Shown piece by piece: positions 17,101 to 28,701 of a stretch of DNA of 64,000 bases. The DNA is from Hydrogenophaga taeniospiralis (GTDB taxonomy: Bacteria > Pseudomonadota > Gammaproteobacteria > Burkholderiales > Burkholderiaceae_C). The notes under the pieces are model-generated. The model searched no databases. It was not told the origin of the DNA and saw only the letters and a list, made by a program, of their open reading frames with translations. The stretch covers positions 3,014,501 through 3,078,500 of the forward strand of contig NZ_JAHBAG010000001.1 in assembly GCF_020510445.1 (NCBI RefSeq). Reading direction: 5' to 3'. The first letter of the stretch is position 1. Each line of letters begins with the position of its first letter. The translations under genes were made by a program, and so were the position numbers.

Positions 17101-19852
17101 TGGAGACCGGCGGCAGGCGCTGGGTGTCGCCGTGCTGGAGCAGTTCCCGGTAGGCCTCGAACGCGCCTTCGGCGTCGGCCAGGCCGCCGTGTTCGCAGTC
17201 CACCCGCCAGGCTTTCACGCCGGGCAGCAGCGCGCTGTCGAGCGTGACGCGGCCGTCGCCATCGTCCGGGGCGTCCAGGTACATCAGGCCTTCGCTGGCG
17301 CTGAGCTCAAAGCCGGCGGGCGTGAAGCGCGCACGGCCGACCACCACCAGCACCCGGTCGCGAAAACGCTCCAGCCCGCTGGCGCGCTGCTGGTCCAGGC
17401 GCTGGCGCAGGGCGATGGCCTGGTCGAGCACCGGTTGCGGCGGCACGCCCCAGCGGTAGATGTTGCGCTGGCTCTCGCCGTCGTGCCACCAGCTGGCGTC
17501 CCGCAGCAGGGCCATGTCCTGCTCGGCCAGGGCCTTCCAGCGCTCGCTGTGCCCCAGCCCGAGCGCGGCGTCGAGCAGGCCGGCCTGCAACTGGATGAAG
17601 CCGGGCATCGCGGCCATGATCTGGCGCGCCTGGTGGTCCTGGAACGGCAGGCCGAACGCGGCCAGCGCGTTGCCGAAGCTGTCGTCGCCCGAGAGGACCT
17701 GCATGGGAGCGAACGAGCCGCCGTTGGGCGTGCCCAGCATCAGCAGGCGCGATCCGGGCCGCTCCAGCCAGCGCTGCCACACCTCGGGCCGCTCCAGCTG
17801 CACGGTGCGGGCCACCAGCCCGCCCATGGAGTGCGCGAGCAGGTGCACCGGCTGGCCGGTGGCGCTGCGCGCGCTCAGGGCCTGGTCCATGGCATCGGCC
17901 AGGCGGCGGGCCTCGTGTTCGATCGGGCGGCGCCAGTCGAAGGAAAACTCGATCACCTCGTGGCTCTGCGAGAGGAATTCGGCCAGATCGTCGTAGCTGC
18001 GGCCCATGGCGCCGTCGGGCAGCACGTTGCGCGCGTCTTCGCGGTAGGCCAGCCGGCCCAGGCCGCCCAGGATGCGCAGGCTCAGCCAGACCCGCTTGCC
18101 GTCCACGCTGAGGTGGCTGCCCAGGATGCCGGGCAACAGGATCACCGCCGGGCGCGCGGCCGCGGGCTCGGACGGGGCCGTGCGTGGTACGCCGCGCAGG
18201 CCGTCGCTGGAACTGCCGGCCCACGACATCGGGCCGATGGGGCGAAAGCCCGCGGGTGTGTCCTGGGTCAGGCCGTTGCACACGGCCTCGGCGGTGCGCG
18301 GGTTGCTGAAGTAGCCAAAGTGCGTGACCTCGCCGCCCTGGTCCAGCAGGAAGCTGGCCGCGGCGTGGCCGCCGGCCGGCGCGCGCGGGCCGCCGCCGTA
18401 CATGGAGCGGGTCTGTACCACGAGGTCGTTGTCGGTCCAGTAGAAGGCGTCGGCCAGCAGGGTCTTGACCCAGGTGGTGACGGAATCGCCCTCGATGTCG
18501 CCGGCCACCACGCGCAGCTGGCCGGGCAACGGGCCGTCACCGCCGTGCAGCCACTGCAGCAGCGGGCTCTGTGGCGTCATGGCCTCCAGCCCGGGCAGCA
18601 GCCCGGGGTCGGTGCGGTGGCTGGCCACTTCGGCCACGAAGTCGAGCAGGGCGGGCGCCACCGGGATGCCGGCGAGTTCCAGCGTCCACTTCAGCACCGA
18701 CACATAGGCGTCCAGCCGCCGCGAGGCCAGCAGCGTGCCGCGCGCCGGGCAGGCCACGCGCACCACCCGCTCGATGCGGATGTCGCGCCCCTGGAGCTCG
18801 GTGGCCAGCTGGCGCAAGGCGGTCAGCTGCGCCTGGTGCGCGCCGCCCTTGAACGGCGCGAGCGAGGCTTCGGGCAGGCTGGGCTGGGCACAGGCCCGCG
18901 CCAGCACCTCGGCCACCAGGCCGCCACGCGAGTGGGTGAGCAGGTGCACGCGCGCGCCGTCGGGCAGGGTGCGCGCGAGCATCAGCGCGTTGTCGATCGG
19001 GCTGGCGGTGAGCGTGGGGTGGTCCAGCCCGTACACCCGCTGGCCGTAGTGCGCGAACAGCTCGCGCACCTTTTGCGGGTGTTGTTGCCACAGCTTGCCG
19101 AAGGTGCCGTGGGTTTCGGAAAACGTGCCGTGCAGCAGCACCAGCATGGGCTCGCCGGGCGCGGCGGCGGGCACGCGGTCGAGCTTGTGGCCGTTGCCCT
19201 TGAGCGGCGCGCCCAGGGCGTCGGCACTCAGTCTGTACACGCCGGGGTCCACCTGTTGGTCCAGCCGGGCCCCGATCCGGGCCGCCGCGAGCTCGCTCAC
19301 GGGCCCGGTGAACAGGTCGGTCACCACCTCGATGCCCGAGAGCAGCACCTCACCCAGCCGCCCGCGCGTGGCGCCGGCCGTCTGCGCGCTCTGCCAGCCC
19401 AGCTGGACCGGGACCTCCACCTCGGTCGGCGCGTCGTCGGTCGTCTCGCCCGCGCGCGAGCGCGAGGCGCCGCGCACGGCGCTGCGGGTCAGGCCCGACT
19501 GCGCCAGCATCAGGTCGCGTGCGGTCTCGGGGTGCAGCATCAGCGAGGGGCCGTTGCCGATGTGCAGCACCACCGCGTCCAGGCCCGGGCGGGCCGTCAT
19601 GCGCACGGTGTCGGCCCCGCTGCTGCGGCGCGCGCCCGGCTGCACCTTCTGAATGACCTGGCCGCTGCCTCCAAAGCCGCTGGGGATGGCCGGGCCCGGG
19701 TCGCCCCGCGTGGCGCCGTGGGTCTGCAGCGCCTGGCCGCGCACGATGAAGCTGAGGGGGGCCGCAGGGGCGGCGTTGACCGCGTCGGGTCCGGTGCGCC
19801 GTGGTCGGCCTGGAGGTTCTTCGGGGGTGGTGACGACTGCTTTGCGGGCCAT
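14192..19852 (-). CDS. giant CHAT protease with two lipase-like alpha/beta-hydrolase domains
   Basis: An 1886-residue single protein. Order: a low-complexity N-terminus; alpha/beta hydrolase 1 (about 235-530) with oxyanion segment LVLLHGTFSETHG and nucleophile elbow THSRGG (Ser308); hydrolase 2 (about 565-910), LCAT/lipase-like, with ILLPGILGSHL, elbow AHSMGG (Ser675) and MLGTPNGGS; a middle region (960-1230); a CHAT domain (about 1250-1545) with the His-Cys dyad in VHIAGHGEPE (His1402) and LVFLNCCHLA (Cys1447 by alignment with the usual LSAC); and a helical, TPR-like tail (about 1600-1886). CHAT domains are caspase-like peptidases, frequent in conflict and cell-death systems; the hydrolases suggest lipid or ester cleavage. 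No signal peptide or membrane helix is seen. GGAGG lies seven bases before the ATG. It stands alone between terminators; no toxin partner or defence gene adjoins. Substrates and role are unknown. Confidence 0.85.
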   Translation of the reverse strand: MARKAVVTTPEEPPGRPRRTGPDAVNAAPAAPLSFIVRGQALQTHGATRGDPGPAIPSGFGGSGQVIQKVQPGARRSSGADTVRMTARPGLDAVVLHIGNGPSLMLHPETARDLMLAQSGLTRSAVRGASRSRAGETTDDAPTEVEVPVQLGWQSAQTAGATRGRLGEVLLSGIEVVTDLFTGPVSELAAARIGARLDQQVDPGVYRLSADALGAPLKGNGHKLDRVPAAAPGEPMLVLLHGTFSETHGTFGKLWQQHPQKVRELFAHYGQRVYGLDHPTLTASPIDNALMLARTLPDGARVHLLTHSRGGLVAEVLARACAQPSLPEASLAPFKGGAHQAQLTALRQLATELQGRDIRIERVVRVACPARGTLLASRRLDAYVSVLKWTLELAGIPVAPALLDFVAEVASHRTDPGLLPGLEAMTPQSPLLQWLHGGDGPLPGQLRVVAGDIEGDSVTTWVKTLLADAFYWTDNDLVVQTRSMYGGGPRAPAGGHAAASFLLDQGGEVTHFGYFSNPRTAEAVCNGLTQDTPAGFRPIGPMSWAGSSSDGLRGVPRTAPSEPAAARPAVILLPGILGSHLSVDGKRVWLSLRILGGLGRLAYREDARNVLPDGAMGRSYDDLAEFLSQSHEVIEFSFDWRRPIEHEARRLADAMDQALSARSATGQPVHLLAHSMGGLVARTVQLERPEVWQRWLERPGSRLLMLGTPNGGSFAPMQVLSGDDSFGNALAAFGLPFQDHQARQIMAAMPGFIQLQAGLLDAALGLGHSERWKALAEQDMALLRDASWWHDGESQRNIYRWGVPPQPVLDQAIALRQRLDQQRASGLERFRDRVLVVVGRARFTPAGFELSASEGLMYLDAPDDGDGRVTLDSALLPGVKAWRVDCEHGGLADAEGAFEAYRELLQHGDTQRLPPVSTARSGGAVAAALVRSRPSRQRSGPLQPPTDPSDVFRLDDEAPRPVRTQRAALRVSVHNGNLKFISATVMVGHYGASTLTGTEGVVDQFIGGAMSASLAVGLYPEAPGSHQFFTNHRQDPDSPLALPRPPHVVVAGLGEEGKLRGADMIHTVRQATLAWAQRVAETPGSAAAQFELCATLIGSGGVGVTAAAAAQAVAQGVREANEKLAIHGWPQVGHLRLIELYLDRATEAWHALHLLALSAPEHYALTPTVLSGLGALRRPLESGYRGTGHDFISAISEKNEAGEPIITYTLDTQRARSEARVQATQARLVSELVRRASNEANRDPQIGRTLFQLLVPVEMEASLRGSSELLLELNDGTAGIPWELLDAPNDGRGGPTRPWTIRNKLLRKLRTVRFRGQVSDARLEDAVLVIGEPLCDPAFYPPLPAARAEARAVVEALGGPAGLDADRVHALIAPDNQQGADAATVTNALLARPYRIVHIAGHGEPELLREGLAPVLRGVVLSDGTFLGPREVEAMRVVPELVFLNCCHLAADPHHLLQGYDRAAFAAGVAKQLIRIGVRCVVAAGWAVEDDAANRFAIAFYQALLRGERFMDAVHTGRVAAFEASPQGNTWAAYQCYGDPEWVWRPDHRDTHRTRAPVGQAYAAIASPVALALALETLAVESSTQGAAPESQREKIRYLEARFEVEWGGMGAVAEAFGVACAAAHDIERAIHWYRRALAANDASASVKAGEQLANLSARLAWERVEQAHRQRRSARTQQRLMAQGRRDIQAALEQLDALVAIGPTIERESLLGSAHKRLHLLETAAGRPAPAAQAIERMALHYGRAEALARRTGHAEWFYPALNRMAAELIAHTDAGGWPGFTPADTAALRQSLERKRRDDPDFWSVVGLPELAMYEALAARNLATRLPDILSVYEDLHSRAGTAWMWASVVDQAGFVLRHFAGRQGTEAQAVRQLLDVLQAYARA

Positions 19853-19986
19853 GATGTCCTCCCCGGGGTCAAGGCTTCAAAACGTGCAATTCGTCACAAA
19901 TTCTGTTCCTGTCGTTGGGGCGACGCCAAGCGCAAGTTGTAAGCGTTTGTCTCGCCCGCAGGGCTTTGGTGCACGCTGGAAAATGG

Positions 19987-20019
19987 CAAGGGCCGAAGGC
20001 ACAACACCTTCGGCCCTTG
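19987..20019 (-). terminator. terminator of the actP unit
   Basis: Perfect 13-bp stem (CAAGGGCCGAAGG, 19987-19999, with CCTTCGGCCCTTG, 20007-20019), loop of seven bases. It lies 25 bases past the actP stop on the minus strand and about 135 bases upstream of the CHAT gene start, isolating the latter. Confidence 0.75.
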
Positions 20020-20043
20020 GCCCTTCGCGTCAGAAGGGGGAGG

Positions 20044-21771
20044 TCAGTGGCCCGACGCGCCCGATGCGCCGATGCCGGTTTCCGAACGCACCTGCTGTGC
20101 CAGGAAGCCGCCACGGTCCACCTTGGCGCGCTGGCTGTTGTCCAGGATCGAGAACAGCCAGATGCCCACGAAGCCGATCGTCATGGAGAACAGGGCCGGC
20201 GAGGTGTAGGGGAACAGCGCCGAGCCCTTGGGGTTGCCCAGGGTCACTTCCCACACCGAGGGCGAGACCACGGTGAGCGCCACCGACGAGATCAGGCCCA
20301 GGAAACCACCGATCACCGCGCCCTTGGTGGTGCAGTCTTTCCACAGCACGCTCATGAACAGCACGGGGAAGTTGGCCGAGGCCGCGATGGCGAACGCCAG
20401 CGACACCATGAAGGCGATGTTCTGCTTCTCGAAGGCGATGCCCAGCACCACCGCGATGATGCCCAGCGCGATCGTTGTCGCCTTGGACACGCGCAGCTCC
20501 GAGGCGCTGTCGGCCTGGCCCTTCTTGATCACGGTGGCGTAGAGGTCGTGCGACACGGCCGAGGCGCCCGACAGCGTGAGGCCAGCCACCACCGCGAGGA
20601 TGGTGGCGAAGGCCACGGCGGAGATGAAGCCCAGGAACACGTTGCCACCCACGGCGTTGGCCAGGTGAACCGCCGCCATGTTGTTGCCGCCCAGCAGGCC
20701 GCCCTTGGCGTCGAGGAACTGCGGGTTGATCAGCACGAAGGTGATGGCGCCGAAACCGATGATGAAGGTCAGCAGGTAGAAGTAGCCGATCCAGCCGGTG
20801 GCCCACATCACCGACTTGCGCGCTTCCTTGGCGCTGGGCACGGTGAAGAAGCGCATCAGGATGTGCGGCAGGCCGGCGGTGCCGAACATCAGCGCCATGC
20901 CGAAGCTGATGGCGGAGATCGGGTCCTTCACGAAGTTGCCCGGGCCCATGATGGACTGCCCCGCAGCGGTGGCGGCCTCGGCGATCTTGCCGTCCTTGAG
21001 GGCGAGGTCGGTCTTGATCTGCACCGCGCCGGCGAACATGGCCTCGGGGCTGAAGCCGAAGTGCCACAGCACCGACAGCGCCATGAAGGTCGCGCCGCCC
21101 AGCAACAGGCAGGCCTTGATGATTTGCACCCAGGTCGTGGCCGTCATGCCGCCGAACAGCACGTAGACCATCATCAGCGCGCCCACGATGATCACGGCGA
21201 TGTAGTACTCCAGGCCGAACAGCAGCTTGATCAACTGGCCGGCACCGACCATCTGCGCGATCAGGTAGAACGCCACCACCACCAGCGTGCCCGAGGCCGC
21301 GAAGATGCGGATCGGGGTCTGGTTGAAGCGGAAGGCGGCCACGTCGGCGAAGGTGAACTTGCCCAGATTGCGCAGGCGCTCGGCCATCAGGAAGGTGATC
21401 ACGGGCCAGCCCACCAGGAAACCGATGGAGTAGATCAGGCCGTCAAAACCGCTGGCCATCACGGCGGCGGAAATGCCCAGGAACGAAGCGGCCGACATGT
21501 AGTCACCCGCGATCGCCAGGCCGTTCTGGAAGCCGGTGATGCCGCCACCGGCGGTGTAGAAGTCCGAGGCCGACTTGGTCTTGGCGGCGGCCCATTTGGT
21601 GATGAACAGCGTGCCCACCACGAACAGGGCGAACATGCCGATGGCGGTCCAGTTCGTGGCTTGTTTCTCTGCCTGACCGAGGTCGGCACCCGCGGCCCAG
21701 GCGACGGCCGAGACGCCGAAGAGTGCGAGCAGGGTGAGCAGGCGGCGCAAGGAGTTTTGATCGGGCTTCAT
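20044..21771 (-). CDS. actP: cation/acetate symporter ActP
   Basis: A 575-residue sodium:solute symporter of the ActP (YjcG) type, importing acetate and related short acids. An N-terminal signal-like segment ([16 protein letters not shown]) precedes the core helices; family signatures include [30 protein letters not shown], and [19 protein letters not shown]. Length and N-terminal extension fit ActP rather than the two DUF4212-linked symporters elsewhere in the window. Its start overlaps the stop of the DUF485 gene (ATGA), the usual actP partner arrangement. Expected in the inner membrane. Confidence 0.92.
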   Translation of the reverse strand: MKPDQNSLRRLLTLLALFGVSAVAWAAGADLGQAEKQATNWTAIGMFALFVVGTLFITKWAAAKTKSASDFYTAGGGITGFQNGLAIAGDYMSAASFLGISAAVMASGFDGLIYSIGFLVGWPVITFLMAERLRNLGKFTFADVAAFRFNQTPIRIFAASGTLVVVAFYLIAQMVGAGQLIKLLFGLEYYIAVIIVGALMMVYVLFGGMTATTWVQIIKACLLLGGATFMALSVLWHFGFSPEAMFAGAVQIKTDLALKDGKIAEAATAAGQSIMGPGNFVKDPISAISFGMALMFGTAGLPHILMRFFTVPSAKEARKSVMWATGWIGYFYLLTFIIGFGAITFVLINPQFLDAKGGLLGGNNMAAVHLANAVGGNVFLGFISAVAFATILAVVAGLTLSGASAVSHDLYATVIKKGQADSASELRVSKATTIALGIIAVVLGIAFEKQNIAFMVSLAFAIAASANFPVLFMSVLWKDCTTKGAVIGGFLGLISSVALTVVSPSVWEVTLGNPKGSALFPYTSPALFSMTIGFVGIWLFSILDNSQRAKVDRGGFLAQQVRSETGIGASGASGH

Positions 21772-22076
21772 TTGTAGGCGGCCTTGGTCACTTCGTTGGA
21801 GAGATCGTCAAATTCGGTGTTGGCGCGTTTGACGTAGAAGGCGGTGATGACGATGGTGAAGACGATCACGCCGAAGCCGACGGGAATGCCAAGGGTCATG
21901 ACACCGTCGCCCATCCTCTGGGACAGCAGCTCCTTGTTGAAGGCCACCAGCAGGATGAAGCCGTAGTACACGACCATCATCGCCAGGGTGAGCCACCAGC
22001 CGAAGCGGGATCGCTTGGCTTTGAGTTCTTGATATTTGGGATTGCTGGCAATCCGCTGGACCAGATCATCTTGCAT
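21768..22076 (-). CDS. DUF485 family membrane protein, partner of ActP
   Basis: A 102-residue protein of the DUF485 (YjcH) family: conserved start [20 protein letters not shown], then two transmembrane helices ([18 protein letters not shown] and [20 protein letters not shown]) and a C-terminal polar tail. DUF485 proteins are encoded directly before actP and are thought to be accessory to acetate uptake. The four-base overlap with actP indicates translational coupling. Confidence 0.9.
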   Translation of the reverse strand: MQDDLVQRIASNPKYQELKAKRSRFGWWLTLAMMVVYYGFILLVAFNKELLSQRMGDGVMTLGIPVGFGVIVFTIVITAFYVKRANTEFDDLSNEVTKAAYK

Positions 22077-22458
22077 GAATGATGTCTCCTGTTGTGGTTA
22101 AAGCAGGCCGCAGCGTATGGCCAGGTTCTTACCGCGCACTGACCGCAAACTGAACGGGGACTGACAAATTTGGTGATGTGTCGCTCCGGTTCTGTGGGCC
22201 TTTTTTTACGGTTTTTCCTCTGAAGAACTCGTGCGTCAAACGTGTCGGGGAGCGTGTTCTGCGCACCCCAAATCCCACCGTCGAAAGCGTGTAGGGATTT
22301 ACCCTTGATTCCGGAGCACGGGCAATGTCATGCAATTTGTCTGTAAGGAGAAACCCAGAGAGTGCGTCTGCTGTGTCTTCCTTTGCACGAAGACATACGG
22401 CCCGGTGCGGATCCATCCGCCAAAGAAGGCAAATCCCCATTGCAAGGAGACGGATCTC
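22077..22458. other. divergent intergenic region, DUF485-actP versus DUF4212-symporter
   Basis: 382 bases without a supported gene. It must carry the promoters for the minus-strand DUF485-actP unit and the plus-strand DUF4212 unit. The frame of the DUF4212 gene stays open to 22330, but the translation there is cysteine-rich and unlike the family, and the strong AAGGAG at 22444-22449 sets the start at 22459. I see no convincing promoter hexamers or operator. Confidence 0.5.
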
Positions 22459-22725
22459 ATGACGACTGCAGCCGAAAGCAATGCAAAGGCCTATTGGTCA
22501 GCGACATTGGGATTGCTGGCCAGGGTCTTGCTCATCTGGTTCCTGGCTTCCTATGGCGCAGGCATCCTGTTCGCCGATGTCCTCAATGGCTTCAAGTTCG
22601 CTGGTTATCCCGTCGGGTTCTGGTTCGCCCAACAGGGCTCCATCTATGTGTTCATCGCGCTGATCTTCTATTACGCCAAGAAGATGGGCGACCTGGACCG
22701 CAAGTTCGGTGTTCAAGAAGACTGA
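22459..22725 (+). CDS. DUF4212 small symporter subunit
   Basis: An 88-residue membrane protein of the DUF4212 family, the small subunit encoded before VC_2705-type sodium:solute symporters. Two transmembrane helices (GLLARVLLIWFLASYGAGIL and FWFAQQGSIYVFIALIFYYA) and the conserved AKKMGDLDRKFGV tail. The start at 22459 is fixed by AAGGAG nine bases upstream. The symporter gene follows after 16 bases. A paralogue is at 37633. Confidence 0.9.
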   Translation: MTTAAESNAKAYWSATLGLLARVLLIWFLASYGAGILFADVLNGFKFAGYPVGFWFAQQGSIYVFIALIFYYAKKMGDLDRKFGVQED

Positions 22726-22741
22726 ACAGGGGGCCTGAAGC

Positions 22742-24544
22742 ATGGACTTGCAAACCACCACCTATCTGATCGTCGGAACCAGTTTCGTGCTGTACCTCGG
22801 CATTGCCTTCTGGGCGCGTGCTGGCAGCGTGTCCGAGTTCTACGTTGCCGGCGGCGGGGTGCACCCCATCACCAACGGCATGGCCACCGCCGCCGACTGG
22901 ATGTCGGCCGCGTCCTTCATCTCCATGGCCGGCCTGATCTCCCAAATGGGCTACGGCGGCGCCGTGTTCCTGATGGGCTGGACCGGTGGCTACGTGTTGC
23001 TGGCCATGCTGTTGGCGCCGTACCTGCGCAAGTTCGGCAAGTTCACCGTGCCGCAGTTCATTGGCGACCGCTTCTACTCGAAGACCGCCAGCACCGTGGC
23101 CGTGATCTGCCTGCTGAGCGCATCCACCACCTACATCATTGGTCAGATGACCGGTGTGGGCGTGGCGTTCTCGCGTTTCCTGAACGTGTCGAGCGACCAT
23201 GGCATCTACATCGGCCAGGCCATCGTGTTTTTCTACGCGGTGTTTGGGGGCATGAAAGGCATCACCTACACCCAGGTGGCGCAGTACATCGTGCTGATCT
23301 TCGCGTACATCATTCCGGCCGTCTTCATTTCACTGAACCTGACGGGCAGCTTCCTGCCGCAGCTGGGTCTGGGCGCCAACGTGGCTGGAACGGACACGGC
23401 TCTGTTGGCCAAGCTGGACCAGGTTGTCACCGATCTCGGCTTCAACCAGTACACCACCAGCAGCGCCGGAAGCATGCTCAACATGTTCTTCTACACCGTG
23501 TCGCTGATGATCGGTACCGCCGGCCTGCCCCACGTCATCGTGCGTTTCTTCACCGTGCCGAAGGTGGCCGATGCCCGTGCCTCCGCCGGTTGGGCCCTGG
23601 TCTTCATCGCTCTGCTATACACCACCGCGCCCGCCGTGGGTGCCATGGCCAAGCTGAACCTGCACAGCACGGTCAACACGGCGGTGATGAGCAATGGCGA
23701 CCTGCATGCCACCGAATCCAGCATCAAGAACGAAGACCGTCCGGACTGGATGAAGCGCTGGGAAAAGACCGGCCTGCTGAAGTGGGAAGACAAGAACGCC
23801 GACGGCCGCATCCAGTACTACAACGACGCGACCAAGAACGAAATTGCCAAGGCCAAGGCCGAAACCGCTGGCTGGAAAGGCAACGAGCTGTCCGTGAACG
23901 CCGACATCATCGTGCTGGCCAACCCGGAAATCGCGCTGCTGCCCAACTGGGTGATCGCACTGGTGGCCGCCGGCGGTATCGCGGCTGCGCTGTCCACCGC
24001 AGCGGGCCTGTTGATGGCCATTTCGTCGGCCGTGTCGCACGACCTGATCAAGAACGTGTTCAACCCGAACATCTCTGAAAAGGGCGAGTTGCTCGCGGGC
24101 AAGATCGCCATGGCGGTCGCCATCGTGCTGGCCGGCTGGCTGGGCCTGAACCCCCCGGGCTTCGCGGCAGGTACTGTCGCATTGGCCTTCGGTATCGCGG
24201 CTTCGTCGATCTTCCCGGCCATCATGATGGGCATCTTCAGCCGCACCATGAGCGACAAGGGCGCCATCGCCGGCATGTTGTCTGGTCTGCTGGTCACGCT
24301 GTTCTACGTGTTCGCCCACAAAGGCCTGTTCTTCGTCAAGGGCACGGACTTTGTCGACATGGTGGGCGGCGTCAACGGCTGGTTCGGCATCACGCCCGAG
24401 GCCGTGGGTACCGTGGGTGCCATCGTCAACTTCACCGTGGCCTTCCTGGTCAACAAGCTGACCGCTCCGGCGCCGAAACACATCCAGGAGCTCGTGGAGT
24501 CGATCCGTGTGCCCAAGGGTGCCGGCGCTGCAACCGGGCACTGA
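22742..24544 (+). CDS. sodium:solute symporter, VC_2705 subfamily (copy 1)
   Basis: A 600-residue inner-membrane symporter paired with a DUF4212 subunit. Family signatures: SEFYVAGGGVHPITNGMATA, DWMSAASFISMAG, RKFGKFTVPQFIGDRFYS, GLPHVIVRFFTVPKVADARA. A loop of about 85 residues (near 300-385) between helices includes an EF-hand-like DKNADGRIQYYN at residues 350-361. The subfamily is linked to acetate and other short organic acids; substrate inferred. GGGGGC-rich spacing and a 16-base gap suggest coupling to the upstream gene; a small membrane protein gene follows after 61 bases. Confidence 0.9.
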   Translation: MDLQTTTYLIVGTSFVLYLGIAFWARAGSVSEFYVAGGGVHPITNGMATAADWMSAASFISMAGLISQMGYGGAVFLMGWTGGYVLLAMLLAPYLRKFGKFTVPQFIGDRFYSKTASTVAVICLLSASTTYIIGQMTGVGVAFSRFLNVSSDHGIYIGQAIVFFYAVFGGMKGITYTQVAQYIVLIFAYIIPAVFISLNLTGSFLPQLGLGANVAGTDTALLAKLDQVVTDLGFNQYTTSSAGSMLNMFFYTVSLMIGTAGLPHVIVRFFTVPKVADARASAGWALVFIALLYTTAPAVGAMAKLNLHSTVNTAVMSNGDLHATESSIKNEDRPDWMKRWEKTGLLKWEDKNADGRIQYYNDATKNEIAKAKAETAGWKGNELSVNADIIVLANPEIALLPNWVIALVAAGGIAAALSTAAGLLMAISSAVSHDLIKNVFNPNISEKGELLAGKIAMAVAIVLAGWLGLNPPGFAAGTVALAFGIAASSIFPAIMMGIFSRTMSDKGAIAGMLSGLLVTLFYVFAHKGLFFVKGTDFVDMVGGVNGWFGITPEAVGTVGAIVNFTVAFLVNKLTAPAPKHIQELVESIRVPKGAGAATGH

Positions 24545-24605
24545 GCGCAACGGTTGATTTCGCAAAGGACTGGCCCGCCGGGCCTGTGTGCACCAGGATG
24601 CTGGA

Positions 24606-24983
24606 ATGGACTTTGGTTTGAGCGTTTTCCCCGTACGCATCGTTTTTTTCCTGGCCTTGTTTCCCGTGGCCTTCTTCTGGTTGCGTCGAACCTGGCGCAT
24701 CCTGATGAAACGGGACTTCTCGGAAGTGGCTTTGAAGAAGGGGCTTCCACCCGCCAACGCCGAGAAGTACGCGCCCTACGAGATGGCCATCAACGGGATC
24801 GCGGGGGTGGCGACGGTGGGCGTGATCGTGGCGGTGCTGCTGGGTCGGCTCGACTACGACACCTGGGTGGCCATCGCCGGCTCCACCCTTTGGATCAAAC
24901 TGTTTGCGTCCTTCGCGCTGGGACGCCAGGCGCACGGACTGGGCCCGGGGCGCAAAGCAACCAAGCCCGATCAACCGGGTTGA
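24606..24983 (+). CDS. uncharacterised small membrane protein
   Basis: A 125-residue protein with three hydrophobic segments (PVRIVFFLALFPVAFFWL, NGIAGVATVGVIVAVLLG, VAIAGSTLWIKLFASFALG) and a polar loop between the first two (LMKRDFSEVALKKGLPPANA). I do not recognise the family. It lies 61 bases after the symporter on the same strand and may belong to that transcript; it converges on ppsR with 19 bases between. The ATG at 24606 is chosen over 24588 because AGGA with suitable spacing precedes it. Confidence 0.65.
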   Translation: MDFGLSVFPVRIVFFLALFPVAFFWLRRTWRILMKRDFSEVALKKGLPPANAEKYAPYEMAINGIAGVATVGVIVAVLLGRLDYDTWVAIAGSTLWIKLFASFALGRQAHGLGPGRKATKPDQPG

Positions 24984-25002
24984 GCGCACCCCGGCCCGGG
25001 GC

Positions 25003-25824
25003 TCAGTACTCCAGCCGCTCCGGGCGGATTTCCTGCAGGATGGTGGTGGCGATCTCCTCGATCGACTTGGTGGTCGTCGAGAGCCAGCGGATGCCCTCGC
25101 GGCGCATCATGCCTTCGGCCTCGCTGACCTCCATGCGGCAGTTCTCCAGGCTCGCGTAGCGCGAGTTGGGCCGGCGCTCGTTGCGGATCTCGGACAGGCG
25201 CTCGGGGGCGATCGTCAGGCCAAAGATCTTCTTGCGGTGCGGCACCAGGGCCGGCGGCAGCTTGCGGCGCTCGAAGTCTTCCGGAATCAGCGGGTAGTTG
25301 GAGGCCTTCAGACCGTGCTGCATGGCCAGGTAGAGCGAGGTCGGGGTCTTGCCGCTGCGGCTCACGCCGACCAGGATCACGTCCGAGCCGGCCAGATCGC
25401 GGTGGCTCTGGCCATCGTCGTGCAGGAGCGAGAAATTGATGGCCTCGATGCGGTCGTGGTATTCCTTGCTTTTGGATACATCCGAGAAACGGCCCACGCG
25501 GTGGTTCGACTTGATGCCCAGTTCGGCTTCCAGGGGTTCGACGAAGGTGCCGAACATGTCCAGGATCATGCCGTTGCAGTGTTCCTTGACGACGCGCAGC
25601 ACGTCCATGTTCACCACGGTGGTGAACACCAGCGGGCGCCGGCCTTCGACCTCGGCCGTGTGGTTGATCTGGCGCACCGCCTGGTGGGCCTTGTCGACGC
25701 TGTCCTGGAAGGGCAGGCGCACGCGGCGCACCTGGGTCTCGAACTGGGCCAGGATGGCGTTGCCAAAGGTTTCGGCGGTGATGCCGGTGCCGTCGGAGAC
25801 AAAAAAGACCGTTCTGGTGGGCAT
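25003..25824 (-). CDS. ppsR: PEP synthase regulatory protein (kinase/pyrophosphorylase)
   Basis: PpsR (DUF299/PSRP), 273 residues, a bifunctional enzyme that inactivates PEP synthase by ADP-dependent phosphorylation of a Thr next to the catalytic His and reactivates it by phosphorolysis. It shows the N-terminal [15 protein letters not shown] and the P-loop GVSRSGKT at residues 153-160, plus the conserved [19 protein letters not shown]. It is transcribed divergently from ppsA, the classic arrangement, with 251 bases between the starts. Confidence 0.94.
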   Translation of the reverse strand: MPTRTVFFVSDGTGITAETFGNAILAQFETQVRRVRLPFQDSVDKAHQAVRQINHTAEVEGRRPLVFTTVVNMDVLRVVKEHCNGMILDMFGTFVEPLEAELGIKSNHRVGRFSDVSKSKEYHDRIEAINFSLLHDDGQSHRDLAGSDVILVGVSRSGKTPTSLYLAMQHGLKASNYPLIPEDFERRKLPPALVPHRKKIFGLTIAPERLSEIRNERRPNSRYASLENCRMEVSEAEGMMRREGIRWLSTTTKSIEEIATTILQEIRPERLEY

Positions 25825-26075
25825 GGTGGGGTCGTGCGGATGGGGTGGCGGGACGGTTCAGACCGGGTTGCAGTGCGTTTCAGACCCGTCAGCTTGGGCG
25901 CGACGCCTGTCAGGGTGGCGCCCTACAATGTCGGGTTCGGGCCGTGGCGCCATTATCAATGCCGCCCGCCCGTCCGATTTCAGCCCATTGCCCGGCGACG
26001 GACCCATAACAGAACCACAGGTCAGGAGCGCGGCGCATGGAGCCCCCGGTTTTTTAACTTGAGCGGAGTCTATCC

Positions 26076-28484
<2,409 letters not shown>

Positions 28485-28547
28485 CGGACCGCGCCAGAGG
28501 GCGCGAAACCATGACGCAGCGCGGCCGGCCCGCGTTGCGTTGAACCA

Positions 28548-28579
28548 GGCGGCAGGGTGCAGACCCTGCCGCCTTTTTT
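28548..28579 (+). terminator. terminator after ppsA
   Basis: Perfect 11-bp stem GGCGGCAGGGT / ACCCTGCCGCC (28548-28558 and 28563-28573), loop GCAG, followed by six Ts. Textbook rho-independent terminator, 63 bases past the ppsA stop. Confidence 0.93.
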
Positions 28580-28701
28580 GCGCTTGTGTTCGTGCGCCGG
28601 TGTTTGTGCACCTCAGCGTAAGCGGTCGGTCAGTGCGTGGGGCACAATCGTCGGCGAGGAGCCGCGGCCAAGCACCGCACCCACCGCACGAGGAGACACG
28701 C

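Noticed and set aside
14270..19942. Plus-strand open frame of 1890 codons opposite the CHAT gene
   Set aside because: It is a mirror of the high-GC coding strand: rich in Arg, Gly, His and Gln with no domain wording, while the minus strand carries intact catalytic motifs and a good ribosome binding site.
22300..22345. Possible sigma-54 (-24/-12) promoter before the DUF4212 gene
   Set aside because: Only a loose GG-N10-GC pattern at the sequence GGGCAATGTCATGC; the flanking conserved bases are missing.
22330..22458. N-terminal extension of the DUF4212 protein by 43 residues
   Set aside because: The extension is Cys- and Lys-rich, unlike family members, and a strong AAGGAG site marks the ATG at 22459.
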